From Candidatus Marinarcus aquaticus (GTDB taxonomy: Bacteria; Campylobacterota; Campylobacteria; Campylobacterales; Arcobacteraceae): DNA of 64,000 bases. Shown in pieces: positions 1 through 8,778 of this stretch. The DNA is taken from contig NZ_PDKN01000001.1 in NCBI RefSeq assembly GCF_004116335.1, forward strand, positions 1-64,000, given 5' to 3'. The notes under the pieces were generated by a model. It saw only the letters and a program-made list of their open reading frames with translations, had not been told where the DNA came from and searched no databases. The translations under genes were made by a program, and so were the position numbers. Within the stretch, counting starts at the first letter, position 1, and the number at the start of each line of letters is the position of its first letter.

Positions 1-1114
1 CTTGTTTGGTTAATTGCACATCTAAATGTCCTTTTATGGCTTGTTCTACCACACTCAATGCTTCACTTACGGCTTCATTATCTTTAAGTAGTCCTGCTTG
101 AATCTTTTTAATATTATCATTGACCACTGTGGACATCGCACCAAACTCATCTTTACTGTTTATTTCAATAAGGTGCGCCTCTCTCTCCTCTTTATTTAAG
201 TATCTAAAGAAACTCAATAACCCGGTTTGAAACTGTGATAAAGAGTTATTGATGTTTTTTGAAAGAACCAACACCAATGCAACAATGATGAATATGATGA
301 TAATAGATACAACGATATTGATGATTTCAGTTATTCTAATAGACTCTTTTGTGTGCACATCAATCTCCTTGATGAGTTTGATAATATTCTCTTCTGTTTG
401 ATGTACGGTTGCTCGCATCTCTTTTCGAATACCTTCATCACTTGATAAACCTAAAATAGTTTCCTCTTCTACTAATGCTAAAAAATGATTTCGGTAGTTT
501 CTAAGATCTCCAAGTAATTCTTCAGAAATATTGGATTGTAGAAGTGCATCAATTTTCTTTTTAAAAATCTCTACATACTTTAAATCACTTCGAAGCATGA
601 AATCTTTTTCTTGTTTTCTTAAGTCATAAACTTGTGATAACAACTTAAAGTCTTTTGTTTGTGTTGCTGTTTCTTGAACGTGATGAACACTCTCTCTTAA
701 GCTTCCATACAGACCATCTTTGGAATTCAGACCAATTTTTTGCTGTGTTTGTACCAACTTTGAAAATATCTGTTGATAGGACGTTGTGATGGTTTGAAAA
801 TTCTTTAACTCTGTGATTTCTAATGCTTGGTTGGCAAAGAAGAGTTCAAGTGTTTGAACCTCCTCTTGCATTTTTTTGAAAACAGTGTTGAACTGTTCAA
901 AATATTTTAAATCTTTTCGTAAAAGAAAATCTTTTTCATGTTTTCTCAATTCTAATATTGAGAGTTCCAGTTTTTCTATACTCACTTTGACATCACTGAG
1001 ATTGACCAATGTAATAATGGTTCTTTCATTTAAGAAAATAAGTGCCACTAAACCAATAACAGTCATAGCAGTGAGTAAAAGAAGTTTTGATTTTATTTTT
1101 AAGTTATTTAACAT
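1..1114 (-). CDS. Methyl-accepting chemotaxis protein with HBM-type sensor (3' end outside window)
   Basis: The reading frame opens with ATG at 1114 behind a GGAG ribosome site and stays open to the window edge, giving 371 residues. A first membrane helix (about residues 8-28) is followed by a long helical periplasmic region and a second helix at about 258-290. The region contains two copies of a motif reading LRK-x-EKDF-x-LR (near 56-66 and 161-171). A paired R-x-EKDFLLR signature is typical of the helical bimodular (HBM) sensor domain of chemoreceptors, which binds small organic ligands in characterised members. HAMP-like sequence follows; the signalling domain lies outside. The segment after the second helix resembles that of the chemoreceptor at 27917-30157, so the two are probably paralogues with different sensors. 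The ligand cannot be read from the sequence. Confidence 0.85.
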   Translation of the reverse strand, partial: MLNNLKIKSKLLLLTAMTVIGLVALIFLNERTIITLVNLSDVKVSIEKLELSILELRKHEKDFLLRKDLKYFEQFNTVFKKMQEEVQTLELFFANQALEITELKNFQTITTSYQQIFSKLVQTQQKIGLNSKDGLYGSLRESVHHVQETATQTKDFKLLSQVYDLRKQEKDFMLRSDLKYVEIFKKKIDALLQSNISEELLGDLRNYRNHFLALVEEETILGLSSDEGIRKEMRATVHQTEENIIKLIKEIDVHTKESIRITEIINIVVSIIIIFIIVALVLVLSKNINNSLSQFQTGLLSFFRYLNKEEREAHLIEINSKDEFGAMSTVVNDNIKKIQAGLLKDNEAVSEALSVVEQAIKGHLDVQLTKQ

Positions 1115-1253
1115 GATTCACTCCATAAATTAGTTTCATTTAATACTTGTCACATTGTATACTGCCCATATGATATTTGCATGATATTTTGAAATGAGTT
1201 CAGAAGATTTTATAAAAGCCGAGTTTTAGTAAAATTTGAATAAAATGCAAGGC

Positions 1254-1259
1254 TATAAT
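1254..1259 (+). promoter_or_regulatory. Candidate -10 box for glmS
   Basis: A perfect TATAAT lies 17 nt before the glmS start codon. No -35 element is obvious at 17 nt, which is usual for Campylobacterota sigma-70 promoters. A GAAGG ribosome site sits between box and start. Confidence 0.5.
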
Positions 1260-1276
1260 ATATTTGAAGGTAAGCT

Positions 1277-3085
1277 ATGTGTGGTATTGTTGGTTATATT
1301 GGTAAGCAAAAAACAGTCAATATTTTATTAGATGGATTAAAGGAGCTTGAGTACAGAGGGTACGACTCTGCTGGAGTTGCTTTACTGAATCAAAATAAAA
1401 TTTCTGTGTATAAAGCTTTGGGGAAACTTAATAACTTAGAAGAGAAAATCAATACCAGCAACGACAATGAAAGTTATGACTTAGGTATTGGTCATACACG
1501 ATGGGCCACACACGGTAAACCTACAGAACTAAACGCGCATCCACATTTAGGAGAGTACTCTTATGTGGTGCATAATGGAATCATTGAAAATTATAAAGAG
1601 CTTAAAGATGAGCTTATATCTCATGGACACAAATTTGTTTCTCAAACAGACACGGAAGTGATTGTGCATCTTTTTGAGTATTATCAAAACAGTTTGAACT
1701 CGTGTCAAGAAGCGTTTGAAAAAACTGTAGAACGACTTGAAGGGGCATACTCTATTTTACTCATTTCAAAAGCGTGCCCTGAGAACATCTTCTTCTTTAA
1801 ACATGGAAGCCCTTTGATTGTGGCACATGGCATGAATGAAGGGGAAGTACTGTTCGCTTCTTCAGATGCACCTTTAATAGGGCTGTGTAAAGATGTGGTT
1901 TATTTAGAAGATGAGTGTGGTGGTGTGGCTTCAAAAGAGGGTATTGTCTTTTTTGATGAGAGCCAAGTGCAATGGGGAAGTTTGCCCAGTTCTAAGCAAT
2001 TTGCTCAAAAAGAGGGTTATCGTTTCTTTATGGAAAAAGAGATTTATGAGCAAAGCAATGTGGTCAGTGATACGATGTTGGGACGACTTCAAGACCAAAG
2101 TATCACGTTTGATGAGTTTGATGCAAGTCTTATTCAAGGCATTAATGAAATCAAAATATGTGCATGCGGTACCTCGTATCATGCAGGAATCACAGCATCT
2201 TATCTTTTTGAGCGATTAGCAAAAGTGAAATGTTCGGTTGAGATTGCAAGTGAATTTCGATATAAAGAGCCACTTTTAACCAAAGACACACTTTTTATTG
2301 TGATTTCTCAAAGTGGTGAGACCGCGGATACATTAGAAGCTTTGAAAATGGCCAAAAAAAATGGTCTCAAATCAATTGTGGTATGTAATGTAGATAACTC
2401 CTCCATGACCCGAGTGGCGGACCACTCTGTTTTAACGCGTGCAGGAATTGAAAAAGGGGTGGCAAGTACCAAAGCCTTTTCAACGCAAGTTGTGGTACTT
2501 TGGATGATGGCCTTATATTTTGCACAACAAAAAAAGGTTCTTAGCCAAGAGGCAATGCATACAGAACTGCACGCTTTAAGAGAAGTTCCCTCTTCTTTAT
2601 TGGTATTAGATAAAGTTCATGAAAAAACGCGACGTCTCTCAAAGCGTTATTTACATGGCCATGGTTTTTTCTTTATAGGACGTGATGTCTTTTTCCCATT
2701 GGCACTGGAAGGTGCTCTTAAATTAAAAGAAATTTCATATTTACACGCAGAAGGATATCCTGCAGGTGAGATGAAACACGGGCCAATTGCATTGGCAGAT
2801 CCAGAACTTTTTACAATTGCTTTAATGCCTCAACACTTGCTTTATGATAAAATAAAGAGTAATGTCGAGGAGTTAAGTGCACGTGATAGTACGATTTGTG
2901 CTATTTCGCCATTGAGTTTTGATTTGGCTGATGATTTTATACAAACCAATGTAAAAGATCACTACATGTTAGAGTTCTTTGAGATGTTGGTGGTGTTACA
3001 GTTACTCTCTATGGAGATTTCTGTACGATTAGGAAATGATGTGGATATGCCAAGAAACTTGGCGAAGTCCGTTACTGTTGAATAG
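1277..3085 (+). CDS. glmS: Glutamine--fructose-6-phosphate aminotransferase (isomerizing)
   Basis: GlmS makes glucosamine-6-phosphate from fructose-6-phosphate and glutamine, the entry step to peptidoglycan and lipopolysaccharide amino sugars, in the cytoplasm. The protein (602 residues, the usual length) begins MCGIVGY, so Cys2 becomes the N-terminal nucleophile of the class II glutaminase domain; this fixes the start. HTRWATHG and the ENYKEL region complete the glutaminase site. Two SIS sugar-isomerase domains follow (SQSGETADT near 340-350; EGALKLKEISYLHAE near 475-490), and the C-terminus ends with DMPRNLAKSVTVE, the conserved tail of the family. It is followed by metK on the same strand with about 108 nt between. 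Confidence 0.98.
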   Translation: MCGIVGYIGKQKTVNILLDGLKELEYRGYDSAGVALLNQNKISVYKALGKLNNLEEKINTSNDNESYDLGIGHTRWATHGKPTELNAHPHLGEYSYVVHNGIIENYKELKDELISHGHKFVSQTDTEVIVHLFEYYQNSLNSCQEAFEKTVERLEGAYSILLISKACPENIFFFKHGSPLIVAHGMNEGEVLFASSDAPLIGLCKDVVYLEDECGGVASKEGIVFFDESQVQWGSLPSSKQFAQKEGYRFFMEKEIYEQSNVVSDTMLGRLQDQSITFDEFDASLIQGINEIKICACGTSYHAGITASYLFERLAKVKCSVEIASEFRYKEPLLTKDTLFIVISQSGETADTLEALKMAKKNGLKSIVVCNVDNSSMTRVADHSVLTRAGIEKGVASTKAFSTQVVVLWMMALYFAQQKKVLSQEAMHTELHALREVPSSLLVLDKVHEKTRRLSKRYLHGHGFFFIGRDVFFPLALEGALKLKEISYLHAEGYPAGEMKHGPIALADPELFTIALMPQHLLYDKIKSNVEELSARDSTICAISPLSFDLADDFIQTNVKDHYMLEFFEMLVVLQLLSMEISVRLGNDVDMPRNLAKSVTVE

Positions 3086-3095
3086 AGTATTCAAC
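3077..3095 (+). repeat. Inverted repeat over the glmS stop codon
   Basis: GTTGAATA and TATTCAAC form a perfect 8-bp stem with loop GAG across the stop codon. A second short palindrome (ACAAT-T-ATTGT, 3098-3108) and a run of T residues (about 3118-3126) follow. Together they could be a weak terminator between glmS and metK. Confidence 0.4.
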
Positions 3096-3156
3096 AAACA
3101 ATTATTGTAATTTATTATTTTTTTTTAACAACACAGACGTAATGAATAAAAATAAT

Positions 3157-3202
3157 GGAAAACAAAAATGGAAAACCTACGAGGAAAACAAAAATGGAAA
3201 AC
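3157..3202 (+). repeat. 20-bp direct repeat around the metK start
   Basis: Two identical 20-nt copies (3157-3176 and 3183-3202), each beginning GGAAAACAAAAATGG, are separated by 6 nt. The 26-nt period is not a multiple of three. ATGGAAAAC therefore occurs three times: at 3155 and 3194 in the metK frame and at 3169 out of frame. Confidence 0.9.
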
Positions 3203-4405
3203 AAAAAAGAGTATTTATTTACTTCAGAAGTAGTAAGCCCTGGACACCCTGATAAGTGTGCAGATATTATCGCAGACAGTATCGTTGATCGACTGATCAT
3301 GGAAGACAAAAATTCGCGTGTCGCATCAGAGGTTTTTGTAGCAGGGAAACATGTTGTAATTGGTGGAGAAGTAAAATCCAATGCAAACTTAAGCAATGAA
3401 GAGTATGAAAAAATTGTAAAAGAGGCATTGGCTAAAATAGGGTATGATGGAAAGGGAGCTTTTACAAAAGAGCAGTGCTTACACCCAGATGAAGTAGATG
3501 TACAAGTATTATTAAACCAACAAAGCCCGGATATCAACCAAGGGGTTGATCAAACGGATGGTGAGATTGGTGCGGGTGACCAAGGAATTATGTTTGGATA
3601 TGCATCAAGTGAAACAGCAGACTTTATGCCTGCAGCAATTACTTATGCACGAATGCTGTGTGATAAAGTCTATCACTATGCACTCAATCATAATCAAAAA
3701 TTAGGTGTGGATATCAAAACTCAAGTTACATTGGATTATGGAACAAAAGAGAATTTTGAAAATTGTAAACCACAAAAAATCCATACGATTGTTGTCAGTG
3801 CTCCAAGTACTGAGAGCATGGATATTAAAGAAGTAAGAGCGTTGATTCAAGGTTTGATTGATGATACAGGTCTTCCAACTGAGTTGTATGATCCAAAAAC
3901 AACCATCATTCATATTAATCCAACAGGACGATATGTGAGCCACTCTTCACTGCATGACAGTGGATTAACGGGGCGAAAATTGATTGTTGATTCATTTGGT
4001 GGCTATGCACCTATTGGAGGTGGAGCTCAAAGTTCAAAAGATTATACAAAAGTAGACAGAAGTGGATTGTATGCAGGACGATGGATTGCAAAACATATCG
4101 TTGCAGCAGGACTTGCAAAAAAATGTATCGTACAACTCTCATATGCCATTGGAGTTGCCAAACCAACGTCAGTGTCAGTCGATACGTGTGGAACATACAC
4201 GACGGTTAATGATAATGATTTATCTACATTTGTAAGTAAAACATTCAGTTTAACACCACGATGGATTACTCAGAAATTTAACTTAGATAAACCAAGTAAA
4301 GATACATTTTTGTATGCAGATGTCGCTTCACGAGGTCAAGTAGGGCAAAGTGATTATCCATGGGAACAACTTGACGAATTAGAGAAGTTTGAAGCATTAA
4401 AATAA
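3194..4405 (+). CDS. metK: S-adenosylmethionine synthetase
   Basis: MetK forms S-adenosylmethionine from methionine and ATP. From the ATG at 3194 the protein has 403 residues, a normal length, and shows GHPDKCAD (ATP/methionine site, near residue 18) and the glycine-rich GAGDQGIMFGYA loop (near 118). An in-frame ATG at 3155 would add 13 residues unlike the family, but it has no ribosome site, whereas 3194 is preceded by GAGGA at 3181-3185. A 20-nt sequence holding the start codon is directly repeated here (3157-3176 and 3183-3202). The next gene, accD, begins 18 nt downstream. Confidence 0.97.
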   Translation: MENKKEYLFTSEVVSPGHPDKCADIIADSIVDRLIMEDKNSRVASEVFVAGKHVVIGGEVKSNANLSNEEYEKIVKEALAKIGYDGKGAFTKEQCLHPDEVDVQVLLNQQSPDINQGVDQTDGEIGAGDQGIMFGYASSETADFMPAAITYARMLCDKVYHYALNHNQKLGVDIKTQVTLDYGTKENFENCKPQKIHTIVVSAPSTESMDIKEVRALIQGLIDDTGLPTELYDPKTTIIHINPTGRYVSHSSLHDSGLTGRKLIVDSFGGYAPIGGGAQSSKDYTKVDRSGLYAGRWIAKHIVAAGLAKKCIVQLSYAIGVAKPTSVSVDTCGTYTTVNDNDLSTFVSKTFSLTPRWITQKFNLDKPSKDTFLYADVASRGQVGQSDYPWEQLDELEKFEALK

Positions 4406-4423
4406 GAATAGAAGGATTGAAGT

Positions 4424-5287
4424 ATGGATTTAAAGAATCTGTTTAAAAAAATTAACTTTGACAGAAAAACACAACCAACCAAAAAAGATGCACCAAGTCA
4501 CTGGGTAAAATGTCCAGAGTGTAATGCATTGATGTTTTTCAAAGAGGTTGAAAACCAAAATAATATTTGTCCAAAGTGTAACTTTCACATGAGAATTGGA
4601 GCACAACGACGAATAGAAATTTTATGTGATGAAGGAAGTTTTGTTGAACATGATGCAACTTTAAAACCGACGGATCCTTTGAAATTTGTGGACAAAAAAT
4701 CGTATAAAAAGAGATTGGATGAAGCGTTAAACAAAACCAATCGAACCTCTTCCGTTGTAAGCGGTGAGTGTACTATTAATGGCATTGCTGCTCAAATGGC
4801 TATTTTTGACTTCTCCTTTATGGGAGGAAGTTTGGGTTCCGTTGAGGGTGAGAAAATCGTACGTGCAGTCAATCGTGCGATTGAGAAACGACAAGGGCTT
4901 ATTATTATCTCTGCTTCAGGGGGTGCTCGAATGCAAGAGAGTACGTTTGCTTTAATGCAAATGGCAAAAACCTCTGCAGCACTTAAAAAACTTGATGCTG
5001 AAAAATTGCCATATATCTCAGTCTTAACAGACCCAACAATGGGTGGGGTTTCTGCTTCATTTGCTCTTTTAGGCGATATTATCATGGCTGAACCAGGTGC
5101 ATTGGTTGGATTTGCTGGTCAGCGTGTTATTAAACAAACCATTGGAGCAGACCTTCCAGAAGGTTTCCAAAGAGCAGAGTTCTTACTTGAACATGGTTCA
5201 ATTGACATGGTTGTAAACCGACGAGACATGAAACAGACAATTTCAGATTTACTGACACTTTTTTCAAACGAGAACAGAGCCAGCTAA
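4424..5287 (+). CDS. accD: Acetyl-CoA carboxylase, carboxyltransferase beta subunit
   Basis: AccD pairs with AccA to move carboxyl from biotin-carrier protein to acetyl-CoA, giving malonyl-CoA for fatty acid synthesis. The 287-residue protein has the four-cysteine zinc ribbon (Cys30, Cys33, Cys49, Cys52) and the crotonase-fold core with [11 protein letters not shown] and [13 protein letters not shown] good ribosome site (AAGGA, about 4412) precedes the ATG. It begins 18 nt after metK, and a thiamine-phosphate-synthase-like gene follows after 1 nt, so accD, thiE-like and rlmH probably form one transcript. Confidence 0.97.
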   Translation: MDLKNLFKKINFDRKTQPTKKDAPSHWVKCPECNALMFFKEVENQNNICPKCNFHMRIGAQRRIEILCDEGSFVEHDATLKPTDPLKFVDKKSYKKRLDEALNKTNRTSSVVSGECTINGIAAQMAIFDFSFMGGSLGSVEGEKIVRAVNRAIEKRQGLIIISASGGARMQESTFALMQMAKTSAALKKLDAEKLPYISVLTDPTMGGVSASFALLGDIIMAEPGALVGFAGQRVIKQTIGADLPEGFQRAEFLLEHGSIDMVVNRRDMKQTISDLLTLFSNENRAS

Positions 5288-5288
5288 A

Positions 5289-5894
5289 ATGCTTCGAAAC
5301 TATTTTAAATCTTTGCCTCAAGCCTCAAGCTTGAGTGCAAATATTTACGCTTTGTGTGATTTTGATATGTTAAATAAACATGACATCACACTGGAACAGT
5401 ATGTACAAACATGCAAAGTAAACGAAGTAAAGTTGGTTCAATACCGAGATAAAACCAACTCCATTGAGATTCAAAAACTGCACTTAAACTATCTCACTTC
5501 ACATTTAGATGTTCCGATTATTATTAATGACAAGCTTGAACTTGTCGAATATGCACATGGATTACATCTGGGGCAAGAAGATTTAGAACGTTTTTTCGCA
5601 GACAAATCCAAAGCTGTGATGATTTTGAGAAAAAAACTCAAAGATAAGCTCTTCGGTATATCTACTCACAATGAATTAGAGATATTACGAGCCAATGAGT
5701 GGGATTTAGACTACATTGGATTAGGAGCATACAGAAATACTTCCACAAAAGATGTCAGCACGGTATTAGGAGATAAATTGCCTTACTTAGCCAAAGTATC
5801 CAAGCATCCTGTATGTGCCATTGGTGGCGTTAAAAAAGAGGATGTTTTAGCCAATGTATCTATGAACGTGATTGGTTCAGGTTTGCTTGTATGA
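5289..5894 (+). CDS. thiE: Thiamine phosphate synthase-like protein
   Basis: The 201-residue protein carries the ThiE/TenI fold signatures in order: VQYRDK (near 50), IINDKLEL (near 77), HGLHLGQED (near 90), FGISTHN (near 118), DYIGLGAYRNTSTK (near 140) and CAIGGV (near 177). ThiE joins the pyrimidine and thiazole phosphates to thiamine phosphate. The T-x-TK phosphate-binding loop and RDK catalytic motif are present, favouring ThiE over the regulatory TenI, although about 20 extra N-terminal residues and sequence divergence leave room for doubt. The gene starts 1 nt after accD, and its stop overlaps the rlmH start (ATGA, 5891-5894), so translation is probably coupled. Confidence 0.75.
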   Translation: MLRNYFKSLPQASSLSANIYALCDFDMLNKHDITLEQYVQTCKVNEVKLVQYRDKTNSIEIQKLHLNYLTSHLDVPIIINDKLELVEYAHGLHLGQEDLERFFADKSKAVMILRKKLKDKLFGISTHNELEILRANEWDLDYIGLGAYRNTSTKDVSTVLGDKLPYLAKVSKHPVCAIGGVKKEDVLANVSMNVIGSGLLV

Positions 5895-6349
5895 CAAAAA
5901 TCAATATTTATGCGATTGTAAAACCAAGCAATGATGCATTTGACACAGTGATAAAAGAGTTTATAAAAATGTCATCAAAGTATGCTAAAGTAGAGTATCA
6001 TTGTTTGTTTAACAAAAAAATTGCTAAAGCTCAAACCATTGGTGAAAAAGAGGCACAAGACTCTTACAGTGAAGCATTTGAACCATTGATGAATGGCTTT
6101 AATATTGCTTTGGATGTTTTGGGTAAAAAAACAGACAGTTTTGCATTTGCCAAACTTTTGCAAAAAGATGCCAATATTAATTTTTTTATTGGCGGTGCAT
6201 TTGGATTTCAAAGAGATTTTTTAAAAAAATTTGATGCGATTATCAGTTTGAGTGACTTGACCATGGCACATAAAATTGCAGCTGTAGTACTGCATGAGCA
6301 GGTCTTTCGATGTCTTTGTATAATTAATAATCATCCATATCATAAATAA
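5891..6349 (+). CDS. rlmH: 23S rRNA (pseudouridine1915-N3)-methyltransferase
   Basis: RlmH methylates pseudouridine 1915 in helix 69 of 23S rRNA on the 70S ribosome using S-adenosylmethionine. The 152-residue length is right for this small SPOUT enzyme. The knot region is clear: FFIGGAFGF (near 98) and the C-terminal SLSDLTMAHKIAAVVLHEQ followed by NNHPYHK, matching the conserved RlmH end. It overlaps the preceding gene by 4 nt. Confidence 0.93.
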   Translation: MTKINIYAIVKPSNDAFDTVIKEFIKMSSKYAKVEYHCLFNKKIAKAQTIGEKEAQDSYSEAFEPLMNGFNIALDVLGKKTDSFAFAKLLQKDANINFFIGGAFGFQRDFLKKFDAIISLSDLTMAHKIAAVVLHEQVFRCLCIINNHPYHK

Positions 6350-6365
6350 TTTATATAAATTTCTG

Positions 6366-6371
6366 TATAAT
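6366..6371 (+). promoter_or_regulatory. Candidate -10 box for the dksA-like gene
   Basis: TATAAT lies 32 nt before the TTG start at 6403 in a short AT-rich spacer after rlmH, giving this gene its own promoter. Confidence 0.5.
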
Positions 6372-6402
6372 CTTGGACAAATTTTGAAAAAGAGGTTCTA
6401 TT

Positions 6403-6756
6403 TTGGCAAATAAAAAGCAGATTGAAGAGTTAAAAGAGACTCTGTTAAAACGAAAAGAATTAATTACTAAAAACATTCAAGAGAGTCGAAACAGCATTGA
6501 CGGTTTAAAAAACTCTGAGTGTAATGATGATGTTGATTATGCAGAAATCAGCAGTGACAGTTTTAAAGAAGGAATCATCGCCAATCAACAAGTCAAAGAG
6601 CTTGCTGAGATTGATGATGCGTTAAAGCGAATTGACAATGGTACATACGGGATTTGTGAAATGTGCGATGAAGCGATTGCATTGGGACGATTACGAGCAA
6701 AACCATTTGCAAAATTTTGTACTCCTTGTAGAGAGATTTATGAGGTTGAACAGTAA
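6403..6756 (+). CDS. dksA: DksA/TraR-family zinc-finger regulator
   Basis: DksA-type proteins enter the RNA polymerase secondary channel and alter initiation, usually together with ppGpp. The 117-residue protein has an N-terminal coiled-coil region (1-70) and a C-terminal four-cysteine finger (CEMC near 85 and CTPC near 108). It lacks the E. coli length (151 residues) but resembles short Campylobacterota DksA-like proteins. The start is TTG at 6403; AGAGG at 6391-6395 supports it and no ATG fits. It has its own candidate promoter. The family is secure; equivalence to E. coli DksA is inferred. Confidence 0.85.
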   Translation: MANKKQIEELKETLLKRKELITKNIQESRNSIDGLKNSECNDDVDYAEISSDSFKEGIIANQQVKELAEIDDALKRIDNGTYGICEMCDEAIALGRLRAKPFAKFCTPCREIYEVEQ

Positions 6757-6775
6757 ACCACACTAAGGAATAAAT

Positions 6776-7789
6776 ATGGGACTAAAGAAATATATTGTTG
6801 CGTCGATTATTTTTATAGCAGTTATTGCTGGATATGTGTTCAGTATAGCTCAGACACAATATGAGATAAAACTGTTTGAAAGCACTTTTTCACTGCCAGT
6901 AGCTGTATGGGTAAGTATCCCACTTGTTGTACTGTTTATTGCATCCGTACTGCATATGATTTTTTATGGTTTAAAGAACTACATCTCTGATATGAGTGTG
7001 AATAAAGATGAAGAGAATATTTTAAAATCATTAAAAAACAGCTTGGTTCAAAAAGACGAAACAATCAAGTTTAAGAATCCTATATTAAAAGACATGCATG
7101 AACTTTTAAGCAGTGCAACCGTGAACTTAAAAAAAGATTCATTGAGCACGAATAACAAAGAACTCAATGAATTGGCTCAACAACTCATTGATATTAAAAA
7201 TGGGAAGTATGTTAATTTAAGTGTGAAACTTCCATCAAACAATACATGGATGATTAAAAATACGATTAACAAAATTAACGAACAAGTTGAGTTTGCATTG
7301 GATGTATTAAAGCGACCAAACAACTACTCACAAGAAGAGGTTGAAGCAGCGTTTACGAAAGTGATTGATGAAAAATCAATGACGTCTGTGAAAAAAGTAT
7401 TGCCTAACATTAAATTAACTAAAGCAATGCTTCAAGAACTTTTTAAAAGAGACAGTGTTCAAGAAGAGTTCTCTTTAAGCAAAGAAGAATTGCTTAAACA
7501 AATTAAGAGCGTTGAGTTTGATAAAAACGAATATCTTGATATTGCAAAACTTTATAAAAGCAGTTTAACTCCAGATGAAATCATTGAGATTTTTGAAGTG
7601 CTTTCAAACGAAAAAGAGGAAGCATTGAGTGCATACGTTTATGTGCTGTTTGAGTTTGAGATGATTGATAAAATCAGAGACATTTTTGCAAGCACTGCAG
7701 ATGATGAACTCACGGCATTTAAAGCACTTTTAGATTTAAAAGATGCAGGGAAAAACTACACCCTCGACGCGATTTGCTACTATAACTAA
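6776..7789 (+). CDS. Conserved membrane-anchored protein of unknown function
   Basis: I do not recognise a named family. The 337-residue protein starts with two membrane helices (about 6-25 and 42-65) with little between, so it is probably anchored in the inner membrane with a long, charged, mostly helical cytoplasmic domain. Residues 200-330 have the look of short repeated helices. It starts 19 nt after the dksA-like gene, and the dus start follows its stop by 1 nt, so it is probably cotranscribed with a tRNA-modification gene; this gives no firm clue to function. Confidence 0.85.
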   Translation: MGLKKYIVASIIFIAVIAGYVFSIAQTQYEIKLFESTFSLPVAVWVSIPLVVLFIASVLHMIFYGLKNYISDMSVNKDEENILKSLKNSLVQKDETIKFKNPILKDMHELLSSATVNLKKDSLSTNNKELNELAQQLIDIKNGKYVNLSVKLPSNNTWMIKNTINKINEQVEFALDVLKRPNNYSQEEVEAAFTKVIDEKSMTSVKKVLPNIKLTKAMLQELFKRDSVQEEFSLSKEELLKQIKSVEFDKNEYLDIAKLYKSSLTPDEIIEIFEVLSNEKEEALSAYVYVLFEFEMIDKIRDIFASTADDELTAFKALLDLKDAGKNYTLDAICYYN

Positions 7790-7790
7790 T

Positions 7791-8726
7791 ATGAATAAAC
7801 TTGATTTTAGCCAACCCCTTATGGTGTTGGCTCCTCTTGCTGGATATACTGATTTACCTTTTCGTTCGGTTGTTAAAAAATTTGGTGCAGATTTGACCAT
7901 CTCTGAGATGATTTCATCCAATGCTTTGGTCTATAACTCTTCAAAAACGTACAAAATGCTTGAAAAAAGTGAAAATGAAGACCCTTACTTTGTACAAATT
8001 GCAGGTAATAAACCAGAGCTTGTTCGTGATGCGGTTGAAATACTCAATGACATTGAAGGCATTGATGGCATTGATTTAAACTGTGGTTGTCCTGCACCAA
8101 AAGTGTTTAATCACGGAAGTGGTTCAAATCTTTTGGGGGATTTAAAAAAACTGGAAACGATTTTAAGTACCGTTAAACAATATAACAAAAAAGCCTATAC
8201 CTCTGCCAAAGTAAGAATTGGAGTGAATGAAAAAATCCCTGTAGAGATTGCAAAAGCAGTGGAAGCGTGTGGGGTTGACTTTATCTCAGTACATGGACGA
8301 ACCCGAGCTGGGCAATACAAAGCACCTGTGGATTATGATGCCATAAAAATGATAAAAGAATCAGTGCGTATTCCTGTGATTGCCAATGGGGATATCAAAG
8401 ATTATAAAAAATCTCAAGAGGTGTTAAATTACACCAAAGCAGATGGTGTGATGATTGGTCGAGGAGCCATTGGAAAACCGTGGATTTTTCACCAAATAAA
8501 ACATGGGCTTGATGATGATGCCATTTCTAATGAACTAAAAAAAGAGATCATCTTAGAACACTACGATGCCACGCTTAAATTTCATGGAGAACATGGTGCA
8601 ATCATGTTTCGAAAACTGTTGCACTCATACTCAAAAGGGTACACAGGAGCAACAGAGTTTAGAGATATTATTAACCGAATATCAGACATTCAAGTCATGC
8701 GTGACATGATAGAGAGCTTTTTTTAA
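7791..8726 (+). CDS. dus: tRNA-dihydrouridine synthase (DusB-like)
   Basis: Dus enzymes reduce specific uridines in tRNA to dihydrouridine using FMN and NADPH. The protein shows LAPLAGYTDLPFR at the N-terminus, the catalytic cysteine in DLNCGCPAPKV (near 92), HGRTRAGQY (near 165), IANGDI (near 196) and MIGRGAIGKPW (near 222), in the order typical of the family. The ATG at 7791 gives 311 residues; a longer frame from 7743 would run 47 nt into the upstream gene and add non-conserved residues. It begins 1 nt after the upstream stop, indicating coupling. Confidence 0.93.
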   Translation: MNKLDFSQPLMVLAPLAGYTDLPFRSVVKKFGADLTISEMISSNALVYNSSKTYKMLEKSENEDPYFVQIAGNKPELVRDAVEILNDIEGIDGIDLNCGCPAPKVFNHGSGSNLLGDLKKLETILSTVKQYNKKAYTSAKVRIGVNEKIPVEIAKAVEACGVDFISVHGRTRAGQYKAPVDYDAIKMIKESVRIPVIANGDIKDYKKSQEVLNYTKADGVMIGRGAIGKPWIFHQIKHGLDDDAISNELKKEIILEHYDATLKFHGEHGAIMFRKLLHSYSKGYTGATEFRDIINRISDIQVMRDMIESFF

Positions 8727-8778
8727 ACTTCTTTCAACTTACTATTGGATACAATATTTGACTTTTAAATAAAGGAAA

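Noticed and set aside
3155-3193. Longer metK start at 3155
   Set aside because: It has no ribosome site and the added 13 residues come from the direct repeat; the ATG at 3194 has GAGGA at a suitable distance and gives the usual N-terminus.
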